From: Flavobacterium aquicola
GTDB taxonomy: Bacteria; Bacteroidota; Bacteroidia; Flavobacteriales; Flavobacteriaceae
NCBI RefSeq assembly: GCF_003385115.1
Contig: NZ_QUNI01000006.1
Span: 132,986-196,985 of the forward strand
Direction of reading: 5' to 3'
DNA: 64,000 nucleotides
The notes under the pieces are model-generated. The model was not told the DNA's origin. It saw only the letters and a program-made list of their open reading frames with translations, and ran no database searches. Position numbers and translations under genes: made by a program. Every line of letters starts with the position of its first letter. Position 1 is the stretch's first letter. Positions 25,565-36,063 of the stretch are shown here, piece after piece.

Positions 25565-27826
25565 TTACGCGTTGGCCGCAATCAAATTCAAAGCTGATCC
25601 TGCTTTGTACCAGCCAATTTGTCCTTCGTTATAGGTGTGGTTCGCTAAGATAACATCTTTGCTTCCATCGCTGTGAACGAATTCTAAACTTAACGGTTTT
25701 CCAGGAGCAAAATCAACTAAATCGGTGAAGTTGACAGTGTCATCTTCCTGAATTTTATCGTAATCAGCTTCATTAGCAAAAGTCAGACCTAGCAAGCCTT
25801 GTTTTTTTAGATTTGTCTCGTGAATACGGGCAAATGATTTTACTAACACTGCTTTTACACCTAAGAATCGAGGTTCCATAGCAGCATGTTCACGAGAAGA
25901 ACCCTCGCCGTAATTATGGTCACCAACAACTATTGATGGCACACCAGCAGCTTTGTAAGCTCGTGCTACTGCCGGAACCGCCTCAAATTCACCTGTTAAT
26001 TGATTTTTGACTGAATTTGCTTTTTGGTTGAATGCATTAATGGCACCAATCAGCATATTATTTGAAATATTATCTAAATGTCCGCGGAAACGCAGCCATG
26101 GTCCTGCCATAGAAATGTGATCAGTAGTACATTTTCCAAAAGCTTTGATTAATAATTTAGCTCCCGTAATATTTTTACCATCCCAAGCTTCGAATGGAGC
26201 CAGTAACTGCAAACGGTCTGAAGCTGGATTTACATTTACCTGAACATTTGAACCATCTACAGCCGGAGCTTGAAAACCTGCGTCTTCAACTGCGAAACCT
26301 CTTTTTGGCAATTCATCACCAAAGGGAGCAGTTAATCGTACTTCCTCACCATTATCATTTAACAAAGCATCTGTTAATGGATTGAAATCCAGTCTTCCTG
26401 AAATCGCCAATGCTGCAACCATCTCTGGAGATGTTACAAAAGCGTGTGTATTTGGATTTCCGTCAGCTCTTTTGGAGAAATTACGGTTGAATGAATGTAC
26501 AATTGTATTTTTTTCGCCTTTATCTGCTCCTGCTCTGTCCCATTGCCCGATACATGGACCGCAGGCATTAGTAAACACCTTAGTTCCCATTTTTTCGAAT
26601 GTGGAAATAATTCCGTCTCTTTCGATCGTGTAACGAATCTGCTCCGATCCAGGATTGATTCCAAATTCCGCTTTTGGGGTAATTCCGTGCTCCACAGCTT
26701 GGTTTACAATAGAAGCGGCACGTGCCATATCTTCGTACGAAGAGTTTGTACAGGAACCTATTAAACCCCATTCTACTTTTATTGGCCATCCATTTGCAGC
26801 AGCTTCGGCTTTCATTTGGGAAACTGGAGTACCGCGGTCTGGAGTAAACGGACCATTGATATGAGGTTCTAATTCGGATAGGTTAATTTCGATAAGCTGA
26901 TCAAAATACTTTTCTGGATCGGCATAAACTTCTGGATCGGCAGTTAAATAGGAAGCTACTTTATCAGCAGCATCAACTACATCCTGACGATCTGTAGCCG
27001 TTAAATACCTGCGCATAGAATCATCGTAACCAAAAGTAGATGTTGTAGCCCCAATTTCAGCACCCATATTGCAGATAGTTCCTTTTCCTGTACAGGACAT
27101 ATTCAGGGCACCTTCACCAAAATATTCTACAATAGCTCCAGTCCCGCCTTTTACAGTAAGGATATCGGCTACTTTTAAGATAACGTCTTTTGGAGCTGTC
27201 CAGCCAGATAATTTGCCAGTCAATTTTACGCCGATTAATTTAGGGAATTTCAGCTCCCATGACATTCCGGACATTACATCTACAGCATCAGCACCGCCGA
27301 CACCAATGGCCAGCATTCCTAATCCTCCGGCATTTACAGTATGTGAATCAGTACCAATCATCATTCCTCCAGGAAAAGCGTAATTTTCTAAAACAATCTG
27401 GTGGATAATTCCTGATCCTGGTTTCCAAAACCCTATACCATATTTATCTGACACCGATGATAAGAAATCGAAAACCTCTTTGGATTGAGTATTGGCTACA
27501 GCCAAATCTGATTCAGCACCATTTTTAGCTAAAATCAAGTGATCGCAGTGCACGGTTGTTGGCACGGCAGCTTTTGATTTACCAGCGTGCATAAACTGAA
27601 GTAAAGCCATTTGAGCCGTTGCATCTTGACAGGCCACTCTGTCTGGGGCAAAATCAACATAATCTACTCCTCTTCCATAAGCTTGTTTTGCAGTTCCATC
27701 CCAAAGGTGACTGTATAAAATTTTCTCCGTTAAAGTAAGCGGACGACCAACTATTTCACGTGCTGCATCAACACGAGTTTTCATGCTGTCATACACTTTT
27801 TTAATCATTTCAATATCAAAAGCCAT
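25565..27826 (-). CDS. acn: Aconitate hydratase, mitochondrial-type
   Basis: Interconverts citrate and isocitrate in the TCA cycle through a [4Fe-4S] cluster. At 753 residues it matches the mitochondrial-type aconitase (ACO2-like), distinct from the 890-residue AcnA/IRP type. Cluster cysteines lie in [14 protein letters not shown] and [13 protein letters not shown]; substrate segments include [20 protein letters not shown] and [19 protein letters not shown]. It is immediately downstream of acnB on the same strand, but a terminator in the 122-nt gap suggests separate transcription. Having two aconitases side by side is unusual. Confidence 0.93.
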   Translation of the reverse strand: MAFDIEMIKKVYDSMKTRVDAAREIVGRPLTLTEKILYSHLWDGTAKQAYGRGVDYVDFAPDRVACQDATAQMALLQFMHAGKSKAAVPTTVHCDHLILAKNGAESDLAVANTQSKEVFDFLSSVSDKYGIGFWKPGSGIIHQIVLENYAFPGGMMIGTDSHTVNAGGLGMLAIGVGGADAVDVMSGMSWELKFPKLIGVKLTGKLSGWTAPKDVILKVADILTVKGGTGAIVEYFGEGALNMSCTGKGTICNMGAEIGATTSTFGYDDSMRRYLTATDRQDVVDAADKVASYLTADPEVYADPEKYFDQLIEINLSELEPHINGPFTPDRGTPVSQMKAEAAANGWPIKVEWGLIGSCTNSSYEDMARAASIVNQAVEHGITPKAEFGINPGSEQIRYTIERDGIISTFEKMGTKVFTNACGPCIGQWDRAGADKGEKNTIVHSFNRNFSKRADGNPNTHAFVTSPEMVAALAISGRLDFNPLTDALLNDNGEEVRLTAPFGDELPKRGFAVEDAGFQAPAVDGSNVQVNVNPASDRLQLLAPFEAWDGKNITGAKLLIKAFGKCTTDHISMAGPWLRFRGHLDNISNNMLIGAINAFNQKANSVKNQLTGEFEAVPAVARAYKAAGVPSIVVGDHNYGEGSSREHAAMEPRFLGVKAVLVKSFARIHETNLKKQGLLGLTFANEADYDKIQEDDTVNFTDLVDFAPGKPLSLEFVHSDGSKDVILANHTYNEGQIGWYKAGSALNLIAANA

Positions 27827-27887
27827 AATGTTTTAGGTTTTTTGTCATTAATAATTTAAACATTACAAGTTACAAAAAAATAGAGTA

Positions 27888-27922
27888 CAAAAAAAAGCCT
27901 GAATCAATAGACTCAGGCTTTT
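27888..27922 (-). terminator. Intrinsic terminator of acnB
   Basis: AAAAGCCTGA (27893-27902) pairs with TCAGGCTTTT (27913-27922), with a T run on the minus strand. It separates acnB from the downstream acn gene. Confidence 0.8.
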
Positions 27923-27948
27923 AAACTATAATTAACTAATTATGTGAA

Positions 27949-30720
27949 TTATTTAACTAATAACTTATGAGAAGGGGCGAACTTAGTTAAGTTGATTCCG
28001 TCTACTGCAGTTTTGTATTCTTCAATTGTTGGAGTTCTACCAAGGATTGTAGACAATACCACAACTGGAGTAGAAGAAAGTAATGACTCTCCTTTTTTAC
28101 CCTCAGTATCTTCAACAACTCTTCCTTGGAAAAGACGAGTAGATGTTGCCATTACAGTATCTCCTTTGGCAGCTTTTTCCTGGTTACCCATACAAAGGTT
28201 ACATCCTGGACGCTCTAGGTATAGCATTTTTTCGTATGAAGTACGTGCTGCACCTTTTGGAGCATCATCATTAAATTCGAAACCAGAATATTTTTGTAAA
28301 ATTTCCCAGTCACCTTCTGCTTTCAATTCATCAACAATATTATAAGTAGGAGGAGCTACAACTAGTGGCGCTTTAAATTCTACTTTACCTTCTTGCTCAT
28401 CAATATTCTTAAGCATATGAGCTAGAATTTTCATATCTCCTTTGTGAACCATACAAGATCCGATAAATCCAAGATCTACTTGTTTAACTCCACCGTAGAA
28501 AGATAGAGGTCTGATTGTATCGTGAGTATATCTTTTAGAAACATCTGCATTATTAACATCTGGATCAGCAATCATTGGCTCAGCAATTTGATCTAAATCT
28601 ACAACAACCTCTGCGTAATACTTAGCGTTTGCGTCTGGTCTTAAGGCTGGTTTCTCACCTGAAATAATTTCAGCGATTCTCTTATCAGCAATAGCAATCA
28701 ATCCTTTAAGAACTTGATTTTTGTTGTCCATTCCTTTGTCGATCATGATCTGAATTCTACCTTTTGCCATCTCAAGAGATTCGATCAAAGTATAATCTTC
28801 AGAAATACAGATAGACGCTTTTGCTTTCATTTCTGCAGTCCAGTCAGTAAAAGTAAAGGCTTGATCTGCATTAAGAGTTCCTAAGTGAACCTCAATAATT
28901 CTTCCTTGGAATACATTTTCTCCACCAAATGTTTTAAGCATCTGAGCTTGTGTAGCATGAACAACATCACGGAAATCCATATACCCTTTCATGTCTCCTT
29001 TGAAAGTTACTTTCACAGATTCTGGAATTGGCATTGAAGCTTCACCAGTAGCCAATGCAAGAGCAACAGTTCCTGAGTCAGCACCAAAAGCTACACCTTT
29101 AGACATTCTTGTATGAGAGTCACCACCGATGATTATAGCCCATTCGTTTACAGTAATATCGTTAAGTACTTTGTGAATAACATCCGTCATTGAGTGATAA
29201 ACACCTTTTGGGTCACGAGCTGTGATCAATCCGAAGTCGTTCATGAATTTCATCAATCTAGGAATATTTGCCTTAGATTTATTATCCCAAACTGAAGCTG
29301 TATGACAACCTGATTGGTAAGCACCATCAACAATTGGAGAAATCACAGTAGCAGCCATAGACTCTAATTCCTGAGAAGTCATCAAACCAGTTGTATCTTG
29401 TGAACCAACAATATTTACAGTAACACGAACATCAGAACCAGCATGTAAAATCTTACCTGGAGTTGTTCCAACCGCATTTTTATTAAATATTTTTTCTACA
29501 GCTGTAAGTCCTTGTCCTTCAATAGAAACTTCTTTTGACGGAGCATATACAGGCAGAATATCAATTCCTAAAGTCTTTGATGCAAATGTTTGTAATTTTT
29601 TTCCAAATACAATTGCATAAGAACCACCTGCTTTTATAAATTCAATTTTCTGAGGCGTAAAAGCCTTAGAAATATCAATTAATTCTTTATCTCCGTTGTA
29701 AAGTTTCTTAGTTTTTGTGTTGATTGTAAGAACCGTACCAGTTGCAACAGAGTAAACTTCTTCTAGAATAGGATCTCCACTTTCGTTACGAACAGGATTA
29801 CCATCAGCATCTAATTTTTTTACCCAGTTTTTAAGGTCAAGACCAATACCACCAGTAACATCAACAGTTGTTAGGAAAATTGGAGAAATACCGTTTGTTC
29901 CTGCAACGATTGGAGCAATATTAATAAATGGGACGTAAGGACTAGCTTGTTTACCGCTCCAAAGTGCCACGTTGTTTACACCTGACATTCTTGAAGAACC
30001 AACACCCATAGTACCTTTTTCAGCGATTAACATCACGCTCTTATCAGGATTAGCTTCTGCTAATGCTTTGATTTCAGCTTGTGCTTCTGGAGAAATTAAA
30101 CATTTTCCATGCAATTCACGATCTGAACGAGAGTGTGCCTGGTTTCCTGGAGAAAGTAAATCAGTTGAAATATCTCCTTCACCAGCAATAAAAGTAACAA
30201 CCTTAATTTCTTCTGCAATTTCAGGTAATTTAGTAAAGAACTCAGCCTTAGCATAGCTCTCAAGAATTTCTTTTGCAATTCCGTTACCGCTTTTGAAAGC
30301 CTCTGCTAAACGATCTGTATCAGCTTCATAAAGGAAAACTTGTGTTTTCAAAACTTCTGCAGCATCTTTTGCAATAGCAGCATCATTACCTAAAGCTAAA
30401 TCAAGTAATACTTTTATAGAAGTTCCACCTTTCATATGTGACAACAACTCTAAAGCAAAAGCAGGCGTAATTTCAGCAACTACTGATTGACCTAGAACAA
30501 TTTCCTTTAAAAAATTAGCTTTTACAGTGGCCGCAGGAGTAGTTCCCGGTACAACATTATAAATAAAAAATTTAAGAGAGTCCGCTCTGTATTCGTTATT
30601 CAAATCTTTAATTTGTTCAATGATTTCGCTTAGCAATTCAGCACCATCAATTGGCTTCGGGTTAAGCCCCTGACCTTTTCTTTCTTCAATCTCTTGAATG
30701 TAATCCTTATAAGTGTTCAT
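27949..30720 (-). CDS. acnB: Aconitate hydratase B / 2-methylisocitrate dehydratase
   Basis: A 923-residue AcnB, the permuted bacterial aconitase. The N-terminal HEAT-like domain (about 1-160: YKDYIQEIEERKGQGLNPKP) and the swivel domain (about 165-380) precede the catalytic core, the domain order that distinguishes AcnB from AcnA. Cluster cysteines are found in SGCHTASVWDN, IGSCMVHKGDMKI and ERPGCNLCMGNQ. AcnB proteins act in the TCA cycle and can hydrate 2-methyl-cis-aconitate in propionate catabolism. With mutAB also in the window, a propionate role is possible but not shown. The predicted promoter lies 43 nt upstream of the ATG. Confidence 0.96.
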   Translation of the reverse strand: MNTYKDYIQEIEERKGQGLNPKPIDGAELLSEIIEQIKDLNNEYRADSLKFFIYNVVPGTTPAATVKANFLKEIVLGQSVVAEITPAFALELLSHMKGGTSIKVLLDLALGNDAAIAKDAAEVLKTQVFLYEADTDRLAEAFKSGNGIAKEILESYAKAEFFTKLPEIAEEIKVVTFIAGEGDISTDLLSPGNQAHSRSDRELHGKCLISPEAQAEIKALAEANPDKSVMLIAEKGTMGVGSSRMSGVNNVALWSGKQASPYVPFINIAPIVAGTNGISPIFLTTVDVTGGIGLDLKNWVKKLDADGNPVRNESGDPILEEVYSVATGTVLTINTKTKKLYNGDKELIDISKAFTPQKIEFIKAGGSYAIVFGKKLQTFASKTLGIDILPVYAPSKEVSIEGQGLTAVEKIFNKNAVGTTPGKILHAGSDVRVTVNIVGSQDTTGLMTSQELESMAATVISPIVDGAYQSGCHTASVWDNKSKANIPRLMKFMNDFGLITARDPKGVYHSMTDVIHKVLNDITVNEWAIIIGGDSHTRMSKGVAFGADSGTVALALATGEASMPIPESVKVTFKGDMKGYMDFRDVVHATQAQMLKTFGGENVFQGRIIEVHLGTLNADQAFTFTDWTAEMKAKASICISEDYTLIESLEMAKGRIQIMIDKGMDNKNQVLKGLIAIADKRIAEIISGEKPALRPDANAKYYAEVVVDLDQIAEPMIADPDVNNADVSKRYTHDTIRPLSFYGGVKQVDLGFIGSCMVHKGDMKILAHMLKNIDEQEGKVEFKAPLVVAPPTYNIVDELKAEGDWEILQKYSGFEFNDDAPKGAARTSYEKMLYLERPGCNLCMGNQEKAAKGDTVMATSTRLFQGRVVEDTEGKKGESLLSSTPVVVLSTILGRTPTIEEYKTAVDGINLTKFAPSHKLLVK

Positions 30721-30762
30721 AATTCAGAAGTCGTTTATTAGCTATTTTTATTTTTTTGTACG

Positions 30763-30770
30763 CAAATTTA
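30763..30770 (-). promoter_or_regulatory. Predicted promoter element of acnB
   Basis: On the minus strand TAAATTTG matches TAnnTTTG. It is 42 nt upstream of the acnB start. Confidence 0.5.
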
Positions 30771-30948
30771 GGAATTAAAGATGATAATTTAAAGAAATTA
30801 AATGGATGTACATTTTTCAAAAAAAATTATTGCAAAATAAATGATTTCACTGCGATAAAATAAGAAATAAGCATATTCTACCTATCAATTTTACAAATTC
30901 AATAATTCAGAAATGGATTTTAACAAAAAGAAAAACTAATGTTAAAAC

Positions 30949-30985
30949 AAAAAGTGTTACATTCTTACTAGAATATAACACTTTT
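30949..30985 (-). terminator. Intrinsic terminator of the MoxR gene
   Basis: AAAAGTGTTA (30950-30959) pairs with TAACACTTTT (30976-30985), with an inner ATTC/GAAT stem. The minus strand runs into a T-rich tract. Confidence 0.8.
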
Positions 30986-31008
30986 CGATAATTTATTATT
31001 TTTTCTGT

Positions 31009-31962
31009 TTAAATCAGCTTATCGATTATCATTTCCTCAGAAATTCCTTCGGCATCTGCTTTGTAGTTTTTGATAATTCTATGTCTTAATATTCCAGTTG
31101 CAACAGCTTTCACATCTTCTATATCTGGAGAAAATTTACCATGAAAAGCAGCATTGGCTTTGGCCGCTAAAATTAAATTCTGCGATGCTCTTGGTCCTGC
31201 TCCCCAATCAAGATAATTTTTCACATATTCATTTGAAAGCACATTATCAGGACGTGTTTTACTTACTAAAGTCACAGCATATTCTACTACATTGTCAGCA
31301 ACAGGAATACGACGGATTAAATGCTGAAAATCGATAATTTCCTGAGCATTAAACAAGGCATTTACTTTTACATTGGAATCAGCAGTTGTCTGTTTCACAA
31401 CCTGAACTTCTTCTTCAAAAGAAGGATATTCCAATTTTATAGCAAACATAAATCGGTCTAACTGTGCTTCTGGCAAAGGATAAGTTCCTTCCTGCTCAAT
31501 AGGATTTTGCGTAGCCAATACAAAATAAGGCAGACTCAATTTGTGATTTACACCAGCAATAGTAACGGAGCGTTCCTGCATTGCTTCCAGTAAAGCAGCC
31601 TGTGTTTTTGGAGGTGTTCTATTGATTTCATCAGCCAAAATTATATTGGAAAATATTGGTCCTTTTAAAAATTTGAACTGCCTGTTTTCATCCAATATTT
31701 CACTCCCTAATATATCTGAAGGCATTAAATCGGGCGTAAATTGTATCCTTTTAAAATCAAGACCTAATGCCTGAGCCAAAGTATTCACCAATAAAGTCTT
31801 GGCAAGACCGGGAACCCCCACTAATAATGCATGACCCCCAGAAAAAATGCAAAGTAAAATCTGATCGACAACAGCTTCTTGACCTACAATTATTTTGGAT
31901 ATTTCTTTCTTTAATTCATTGCGTTTTTGAACCAAATTCTGTATCGCTGCTACATCCGACAT
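31009..31962 (-). CDS. MoxR family AAA+ ATPase
   Basis: A 317-residue MoxR ATPase, a chaperone-like AAA+ protein usually involved in maturing metal enzymes or cell-surface proteins with von Willebrand A partners. The Walker A region is variant, GVPGLAKTLLVNTLAQALG near 54-72 (GxPGxAKT). Walker B is IILADEINRTPPKTQAALLE near 108-127, and sensor 1 is VLATQNPIEQEGTYPLPEAQ near 148-167. The gene lies 78 nt downstream of the SurA-like gene with a terminator between. No VWA partner gene is next to it, which is unusual for the family. Confidence 0.92.
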   Translation of the reverse strand: MSDVAAIQNLVQKRNELKKEISKIIVGQEAVVDQILLCIFSGGHALLVGVPGLAKTLLVNTLAQALGLDFKRIQFTPDLMPSDILGSEILDENRQFKFLKGPIFSNIILADEINRTPPKTQAALLEAMQERSVTIAGVNHKLSLPYFVLATQNPIEQEGTYPLPEAQLDRFMFAIKLEYPSFEEEVQVVKQTTADSNVKVNALFNAQEIIDFQHLIRRIPVADNVVEYAVTLVSKTRPDNVLSNEYVKNYLDWGAGPRASQNLILAAKANAAFHGKFSPDIEDVKAVATGILRHRIIKNYKADAEGISEEMIIDKLI

Positions 31963-31981
31963 TTATATATTTATTTTAATT

Positions 31982-32024
31982 AAAAAAGAGTTAGGACTAT
32001 GAAAACATAAAACTAACTCTTTTT
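31982..32024 (-). terminator. Intrinsic terminator of the SurA-like gene
   Basis: AAAAAGAGTTAG (31983-31994) pairs with CTAACTCTTTTT (32013-32024), with T residues on the minus strand. Confidence 0.75.
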
Positions 32025-32040
32025 ATTTATTTAATGAAAA

Positions 32041-33450
32041 TTATTTTTTTAACCAGTTACTTGTAAAAGGACAGTCATGATACTCATCAACAATTTTAAT
32101 ATATGTATCCTTTATTTTTGTATCAAACCATTTTGCGATGGCTTTTATCTGTTTTTCCTTCAAAGCCAAATCTTTAATTTTGATATAATCTTTTGCATAA
32201 TCGGCAGTATGAGAATCAATTCTATTTGTTACGATCATAATTTTATAATCTTTTTTCCCTTGTACATCTTCAAGAAACGGCATCGAAATTTCATTATCTT
32301 TCAAATTAGAAACCTGAGAATATATAGAAGGATCCATATTGGTCAATTCAAAATGCGTATCCTGCGTTTTAGGATTCACCAAAGCACCGCCATTAGCTCT
32401 AGTTTCTTTTTCATCAGACATCGTTTTTGCTGCTTCGGCAAAAGTGATTTCTTTGTCTAAAATCTTTTTTCTAATTAAAGTAATTTTTTCTTTAGCTTCT
32501 TTTAATGACTGCTGCACAACAGTTGGAGCTATCAATATATGCCTCAATTCAACTTCCTGCCCTTTTATTTTTTCAACATAAATAATATGAAAACCATATT
32601 GAGTTTCAAAAGGCTCAGAAATTTCACCTTCGGCAAGGCTAAATGCAACATCTTTAAATTCTTTTACAAAAGGCGTTTTTCGAGTCATTTTATAGTAACC
32701 GCCATTTTTACTTGAACCAGGATCTTCTGAATACAAAACTGCTTTCGTGGCAAAACTAGCACCCTCAAGGCACTCCTTCCTAAAACCATTTAATTTATCA
32801 ATTACCCTTTTCTTATCTTCATCGGTAACTTTGGGTTTTATAACAATTTGTGCCACTTCTAATTCAGCTCCGAAAACCGGCAAATCGGCAACAGGAATTT
32901 TTTTAAAGAATTCACGAACTTCCTCAGGAGTTATTTCAACTTTCTCAATTATCTTTTTGGTCATTTCGCTTGTAAGCTTCTGCTCCTTCAAAACATCAAA
33001 AAAGTAGGTTCTAAATTCTTCTTCTGAATCTTTTTGATAGAATTTCACTATTTTATCAATAGTACCAGCTTGTTCCAACATATAAGTAAGTCTTTCATCC
33101 ATCATCCCTTTCACTTCGGCATCGCTTACAATAATACTATCCTGAACCGCTTGGTGAGCATACAATTTTTGTTCTAGCAAAGTTCCCAAAACTTGGCATC
33201 TCGTCACATCAGCAGTCGATCCTCCTTGGCTTTTAATTTCCAAAAACCCTTTATCTATATCAGAATCCAATATAATATAATCTCCAACGGTTGCAACCAC
33301 TCCATCTATCTTAAGTTTTTTACCCGAAGGCACGTCTGCTTTAGCAACTGCAACAACACTGTCTTTTATAATTTCTTGGGCATTTACAAAAGTTAAAGTG
33401 GAAAACAAAAGAAAAAAAATCAACGCAGCTTTAATCGTTGCGGATTTCAT
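32041..33450 (-). CDS. SurA-like periplasmic peptidyl-prolyl isomerase
   Basis: A periplasmic chaperone for outer-membrane proteins. From the ATG at 33450 it has 469 residues, starting with a signal peptide (MKSATIKAALIFFLLFSTLT, cleavage after FVNA). The start at 33471 adds seven residues. A SurA N-terminal chaperone region (about 30-165: IDGVVATVGDYIILDSDIDK) precedes two parvulin domains: about 170-275 (VAQIVIKPKVTDEDKKRVID, ending EPFETQYGFHIIYVEKIKG) and about 285-385 (LRHILIAPTVVQ). It ends in a Bacteroidetes-specific C-terminal segment. MoxR follows downstream. Confidence 0.9.
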   Translation of the reverse strand: MKSATIKAALIFFLLFSTLTFVNAQEIIKDSVVAVAKADVPSGKKLKIDGVVATVGDYIILDSDIDKGFLEIKSQGGSTADVTRCQVLGTLLEQKLYAHQAVQDSIIVSDAEVKGMMDERLTYMLEQAGTIDKIVKFYQKDSEEEFRTYFFDVLKEQKLTSEMTKKIIEKVEITPEEVREFFKKIPVADLPVFGAELEVAQIVIKPKVTDEDKKRVIDKLNGFRKECLEGASFATKAVLYSEDPGSSKNGGYYKMTRKTPFVKEFKDVAFSLAEGEISEPFETQYGFHIIYVEKIKGQEVELRHILIAPTVVQQSLKEAKEKITLIRKKILDKEITFAEAAKTMSDEKETRANGGALVNPKTQDTHFELTNMDPSIYSQVSNLKDNEISMPFLEDVQGKKDYKIMIVTNRIDSHTADYAKDYIKIKDLALKEKQIKAIAKWFDTKIKDTYIKIVDEYHDCPFTSNWLKK

Positions 33451-34032
33451 TTGAAAAAATTTTGAAGGCATTTTTTATTTTTTATATTATTATTATCTAA
33501 AAAATCACTTTTTAAAAAGACGCATTTAATTATAATACAGCCTTTTAAAACTAAAAAAAAATGTCAGATTTAGAAGCCAAATGAACAAAGTGTAATAATT
33601 CGGCAAAATACTTACAATTATCTAAACATATAACGAACAAAAATAACAATTCAGATGCATTAAACAAGTTTCCTAAGTACTATTAACAAAAAATTATTAA
33701 GTTCCATTATATACCAATATAAAGTGAGTAAATCTAAAGAAATACGAACTAAACTTAAATAAGAAATATTGATTAAAACAAATGCTTTTGAATTATAATC
33801 CAGACATTTAAAAATAGAGCGTTATTAATAATTTTTGCTGAAAATAGAATCTTTATTTATTCATACCATCATGTATCGTTTTGATCACAAAAAAATATAA
33901 AACAGCTCTGTGGCTACTATTTCAGTAAAACTAAATTTTATGGATAAAAAATTTCGACCTGTTTTTATAACTATTTATTTTTTTTCAAATCGCATTTATA
34001 AATAGTACTTTTGCAGACAATTGATATAAAAT
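33451..34032. other. Divergent intergenic region
   Basis: 582 AT-rich bases between the divergent SurA-like gene and prfC. The only element I can support is the prfC promoter element at 34006-34013. No RNA gene, hairpin terminator or repeat copy was found. Confidence 0.5.
34006..34013 (+). promoter_or_regulatory. Predicted promoter element of prfC
   Basis: TACTTTTG matches TAnnTTTG, 19 nt before the prfC ATG at 34033. No clear TTG is present upstream. Confidence 0.5.
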
Positions 34033-35622
34033 ATGAGTTTTTTAAAAGAAATAGAGAGAAGACGTACTTTTGGGATTATCTCACATCCCGATGCAGGAAA
34101 AACTACACTTACAGAGAAACTACTCCTTTTTGGAGGTGCTATTCAAGAAGCTGGTGCTGTAAAAAATAATAAAATAAAAAAAGGAGCGACGAGTGATTTC
34201 ATGGAAATTGAGCGCCAGAGGGGAATTTCGGTTTCCACATCCGTTTTGGCCTTTAATTATAAAGAAAAAAAGATAAATATTCTTGACACACCAGGTCACA
34301 AGGATTTTGCTGAAGATACTTTTAGAACTTTAACTGCCGTTGACAGCGTAATTGTTGTAATTGACGTTGCAAAAGGGGTCGAAGAACAAACTGAAAAGTT
34401 AGTTTCAGTTTGCAGAATGCGAAAAATACCAATCATTGTTTTTATCAACAAACTAGATAGAGAAGGAAAAGATGCCTTTGATTTGATGGACGAAGTTGAA
34501 CAAAAACTTGGACTAACAGTTACTCCTCTTAGTTTTCCTATCGGAATGGGGTATGACTTTCAGGGAATTTACAATCTATGGGAACAAAATATTAATTTAT
34601 TTAGTGGTGATAGCCGCAAAAATATTGAAGAGACAATCGCATTCTCTGATGTTCAAAGCCCTGAGCTGGAAAAAATAATTGGTCAGAAACCCGCAGACCG
34701 TTTGCGCGAGGAACTGGAATTAATAGACGAAGTGTACCCGAAATTTGATCGTCAGGATTATCTGGACGGTAAATTACAGCCTGTCTTTTTTGGTTCTGCT
34801 TTAAACAATTTTGGAGTTAGAGAATTATTAGACTGCTTTGTAACTATTGCTCCATCACCAAGACCAAAAGATTCAGAAACCAGATTAGTTGATCCTAAAG
34901 AAGAAAAAATGTCTGGGTTTGTATTTAAAATCCACGCCAATATGGATCCGAAACACAGAGACAGATTAGCGTTTATAAAAATTGTTTCAGGAACTTTTGA
35001 AAGAAACAAACCGTATTATCATGTACGTCAAAAAAAGAATTTAAAATTCTCAAGTCCAAATGCTTTTTTTGCTGAAAAAAAAGAAATTGTTGACATTTCA
35101 TATCCAGGAGATATTGTAGGACTGCATGATACTGGGAACTTCAAAATTGGAGATACTTTGACCGAAGGAGAAATAATGAGTTTCAAAGGGATTCCAAGTT
35201 TTTCACCAGAACATTTTAGATATATTAATAATGCCGATCCTATGAAAGCCAAACAGCTGGACAAAGGAGTCGACCAATTAATGGATGAAGGTGTTGCGCA
35301 ATTATTTACTTTGGAAATGAATAATCGAAAAGTAATCGGAACAGTAGGAGCATTACAATATGAAGTTATTCAATACCGACTGGAACATGAATACGGAGCT
35401 AAATGTACTTATGAAAACTTCCCTGTTCACAAAGCCTGTTGGGTAAAACCTGATGATGCTAAAAACGAAGAATTCAAAGAATTCAAACGTATTAAACAGA
35501 AATTTTTAGCCAAAGACAAATACAATCAATTGGTTTTTCTTGCTGATTCTGACTTTACAATTCAAATGACTCAAAGCAAATATCCAAGTGTAAAATTATT
35601 TTTCACATCTGAATTTGATTAA
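34033..35622 (+). CDS. prfC: Peptide chain release factor 3
   Basis: A 529-residue translational GTPase (RF3) that recycles RF1 and RF2 from terminating ribosomes. GTPase motifs are G1 SHPDAGKTTLTEK (about 17-29), the switch I region RQRGISVSTSVL, G3 DTPGHKDFAEDT (about 87-98) and G4 INKLDREGKDAF (about 141-152). EF-Tu-like domain 2 includes MSGFVFKIHANMDPKHRDR, and the RF3-specific C-terminal domain ends near HEYGAKCTYENFPVHKACWV. It is transcribed alone from the predicted promoter at 34006-34013 and closed by a strong terminator. Confidence 0.97.
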   Translation: MSFLKEIERRRTFGIISHPDAGKTTLTEKLLLFGGAIQEAGAVKNNKIKKGATSDFMEIERQRGISVSTSVLAFNYKEKKINILDTPGHKDFAEDTFRTLTAVDSVIVVIDVAKGVEEQTEKLVSVCRMRKIPIIVFINKLDREGKDAFDLMDEVEQKLGLTVTPLSFPIGMGYDFQGIYNLWEQNINLFSGDSRKNIEETIAFSDVQSPELEKIIGQKPADRLREELELIDEVYPKFDRQDYLDGKLQPVFFGSALNNFGVRELLDCFVTIAPSPRPKDSETRLVDPKEEKMSGFVFKIHANMDPKHRDRLAFIKIVSGTFERNKPYYHVRQKKNLKFSSPNAFFAEKKEIVDISYPGDIVGLHDTGNFKIGDTLTEGEIMSFKGIPSFSPEHFRYINNADPMKAKQLDKGVDQLMDEGVAQLFTLEMNNRKVIGTVGALQYEVIQYRLEHEYGAKCTYENFPVHKACWVKPDDAKNEEFKEFKRIKQKFLAKDKYNQLVFLADSDFTIQMTQSKYPSVKLFFTSEFD

Positions 35623-35633
35623 CATTAAAACAA

Positions 35634-35664
35634 AAAAAACGCCAACATGAGTTGGCGTTTTTTA
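35634..35664. terminator. Bidirectional terminator after prfC
   Basis: AAAAACGCCAAC (35635-35646) pairs with GTTGGCGTTTTT (35651-35662) around ATGA, with A/T tracts on both sides. It serves convergent genes. Confidence 0.85.
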
Positions 35665-35697
35665 TATATACAAATTAAATTCAACCTTAAATACTCG

Positions 35698-36063
35698 CTA
35701 GCAAGATTTAATATTTAGTGCTTTTTTCAAAAGCGTTTTTACTAATAAATGATTAGGCTCTCTGCCAGAAGTCATGAAACTTTTCTTAGAGTATAAATTT
35801 TCTTGAGAAAAATTTCTACCCATATCTTCTTTAGTTCCCATAAACCAAAGAATAAAATTCACATTTGAGTTTATCATAGCAGAATTAGAGTCTTTTACAG
35901 GAGTCTCAATCACAACATTATCATGATTAGTCGTCACCTCTTCAGTCGAAACTTTTAGACTTTCATTTTGTCCAAAAACAGTAGTACTAGATAAAAAAGC
36001 AAATAAAACAACAACAAATAAAAAGCTATTATTGTTTTGAACTGTTTTAAAAATTTTACTCAT
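35698..36063 (-). CDS. Hypothetical secreted protein
   Basis: A 121-residue protein with an N-terminal signal peptide (about 15-31: FLFVVVLFAFLSSTTVFG, cleavage before QNES). The mature part of about 90 residues has a Val/Thr-rich linker (35-60) followed by NFILWFMGTKEDMGRNFSQE and a C-terminal KTLLKKALNIKSC. I do not recognise it. It lies downstream of no clear partner, between convergent prfC and the DUF3467 gene, whose own terminator precedes it. Codon use is similar to that of its neighbours. It is probably periplasmic, and no function can be assigned. Confidence 0.6.
   Translation of the reverse strand: MSKIFKTVQNNNSFLFVVVLFAFLSSTTVFGQNESLKVSTEEVTTNHDNVVIETPVKDSNSAMINSNVNFILWFMGTKEDMGRNFSQENLYSKKSFMTSGREPNHLLVKTLLKKALNIKSC

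Noticed and set aside
33451..34032. Small RNA gene in the prfC upstream region
   Set aside because: The region is long, but no stable hairpin, promoter-terminator pair or conserved box was visible.
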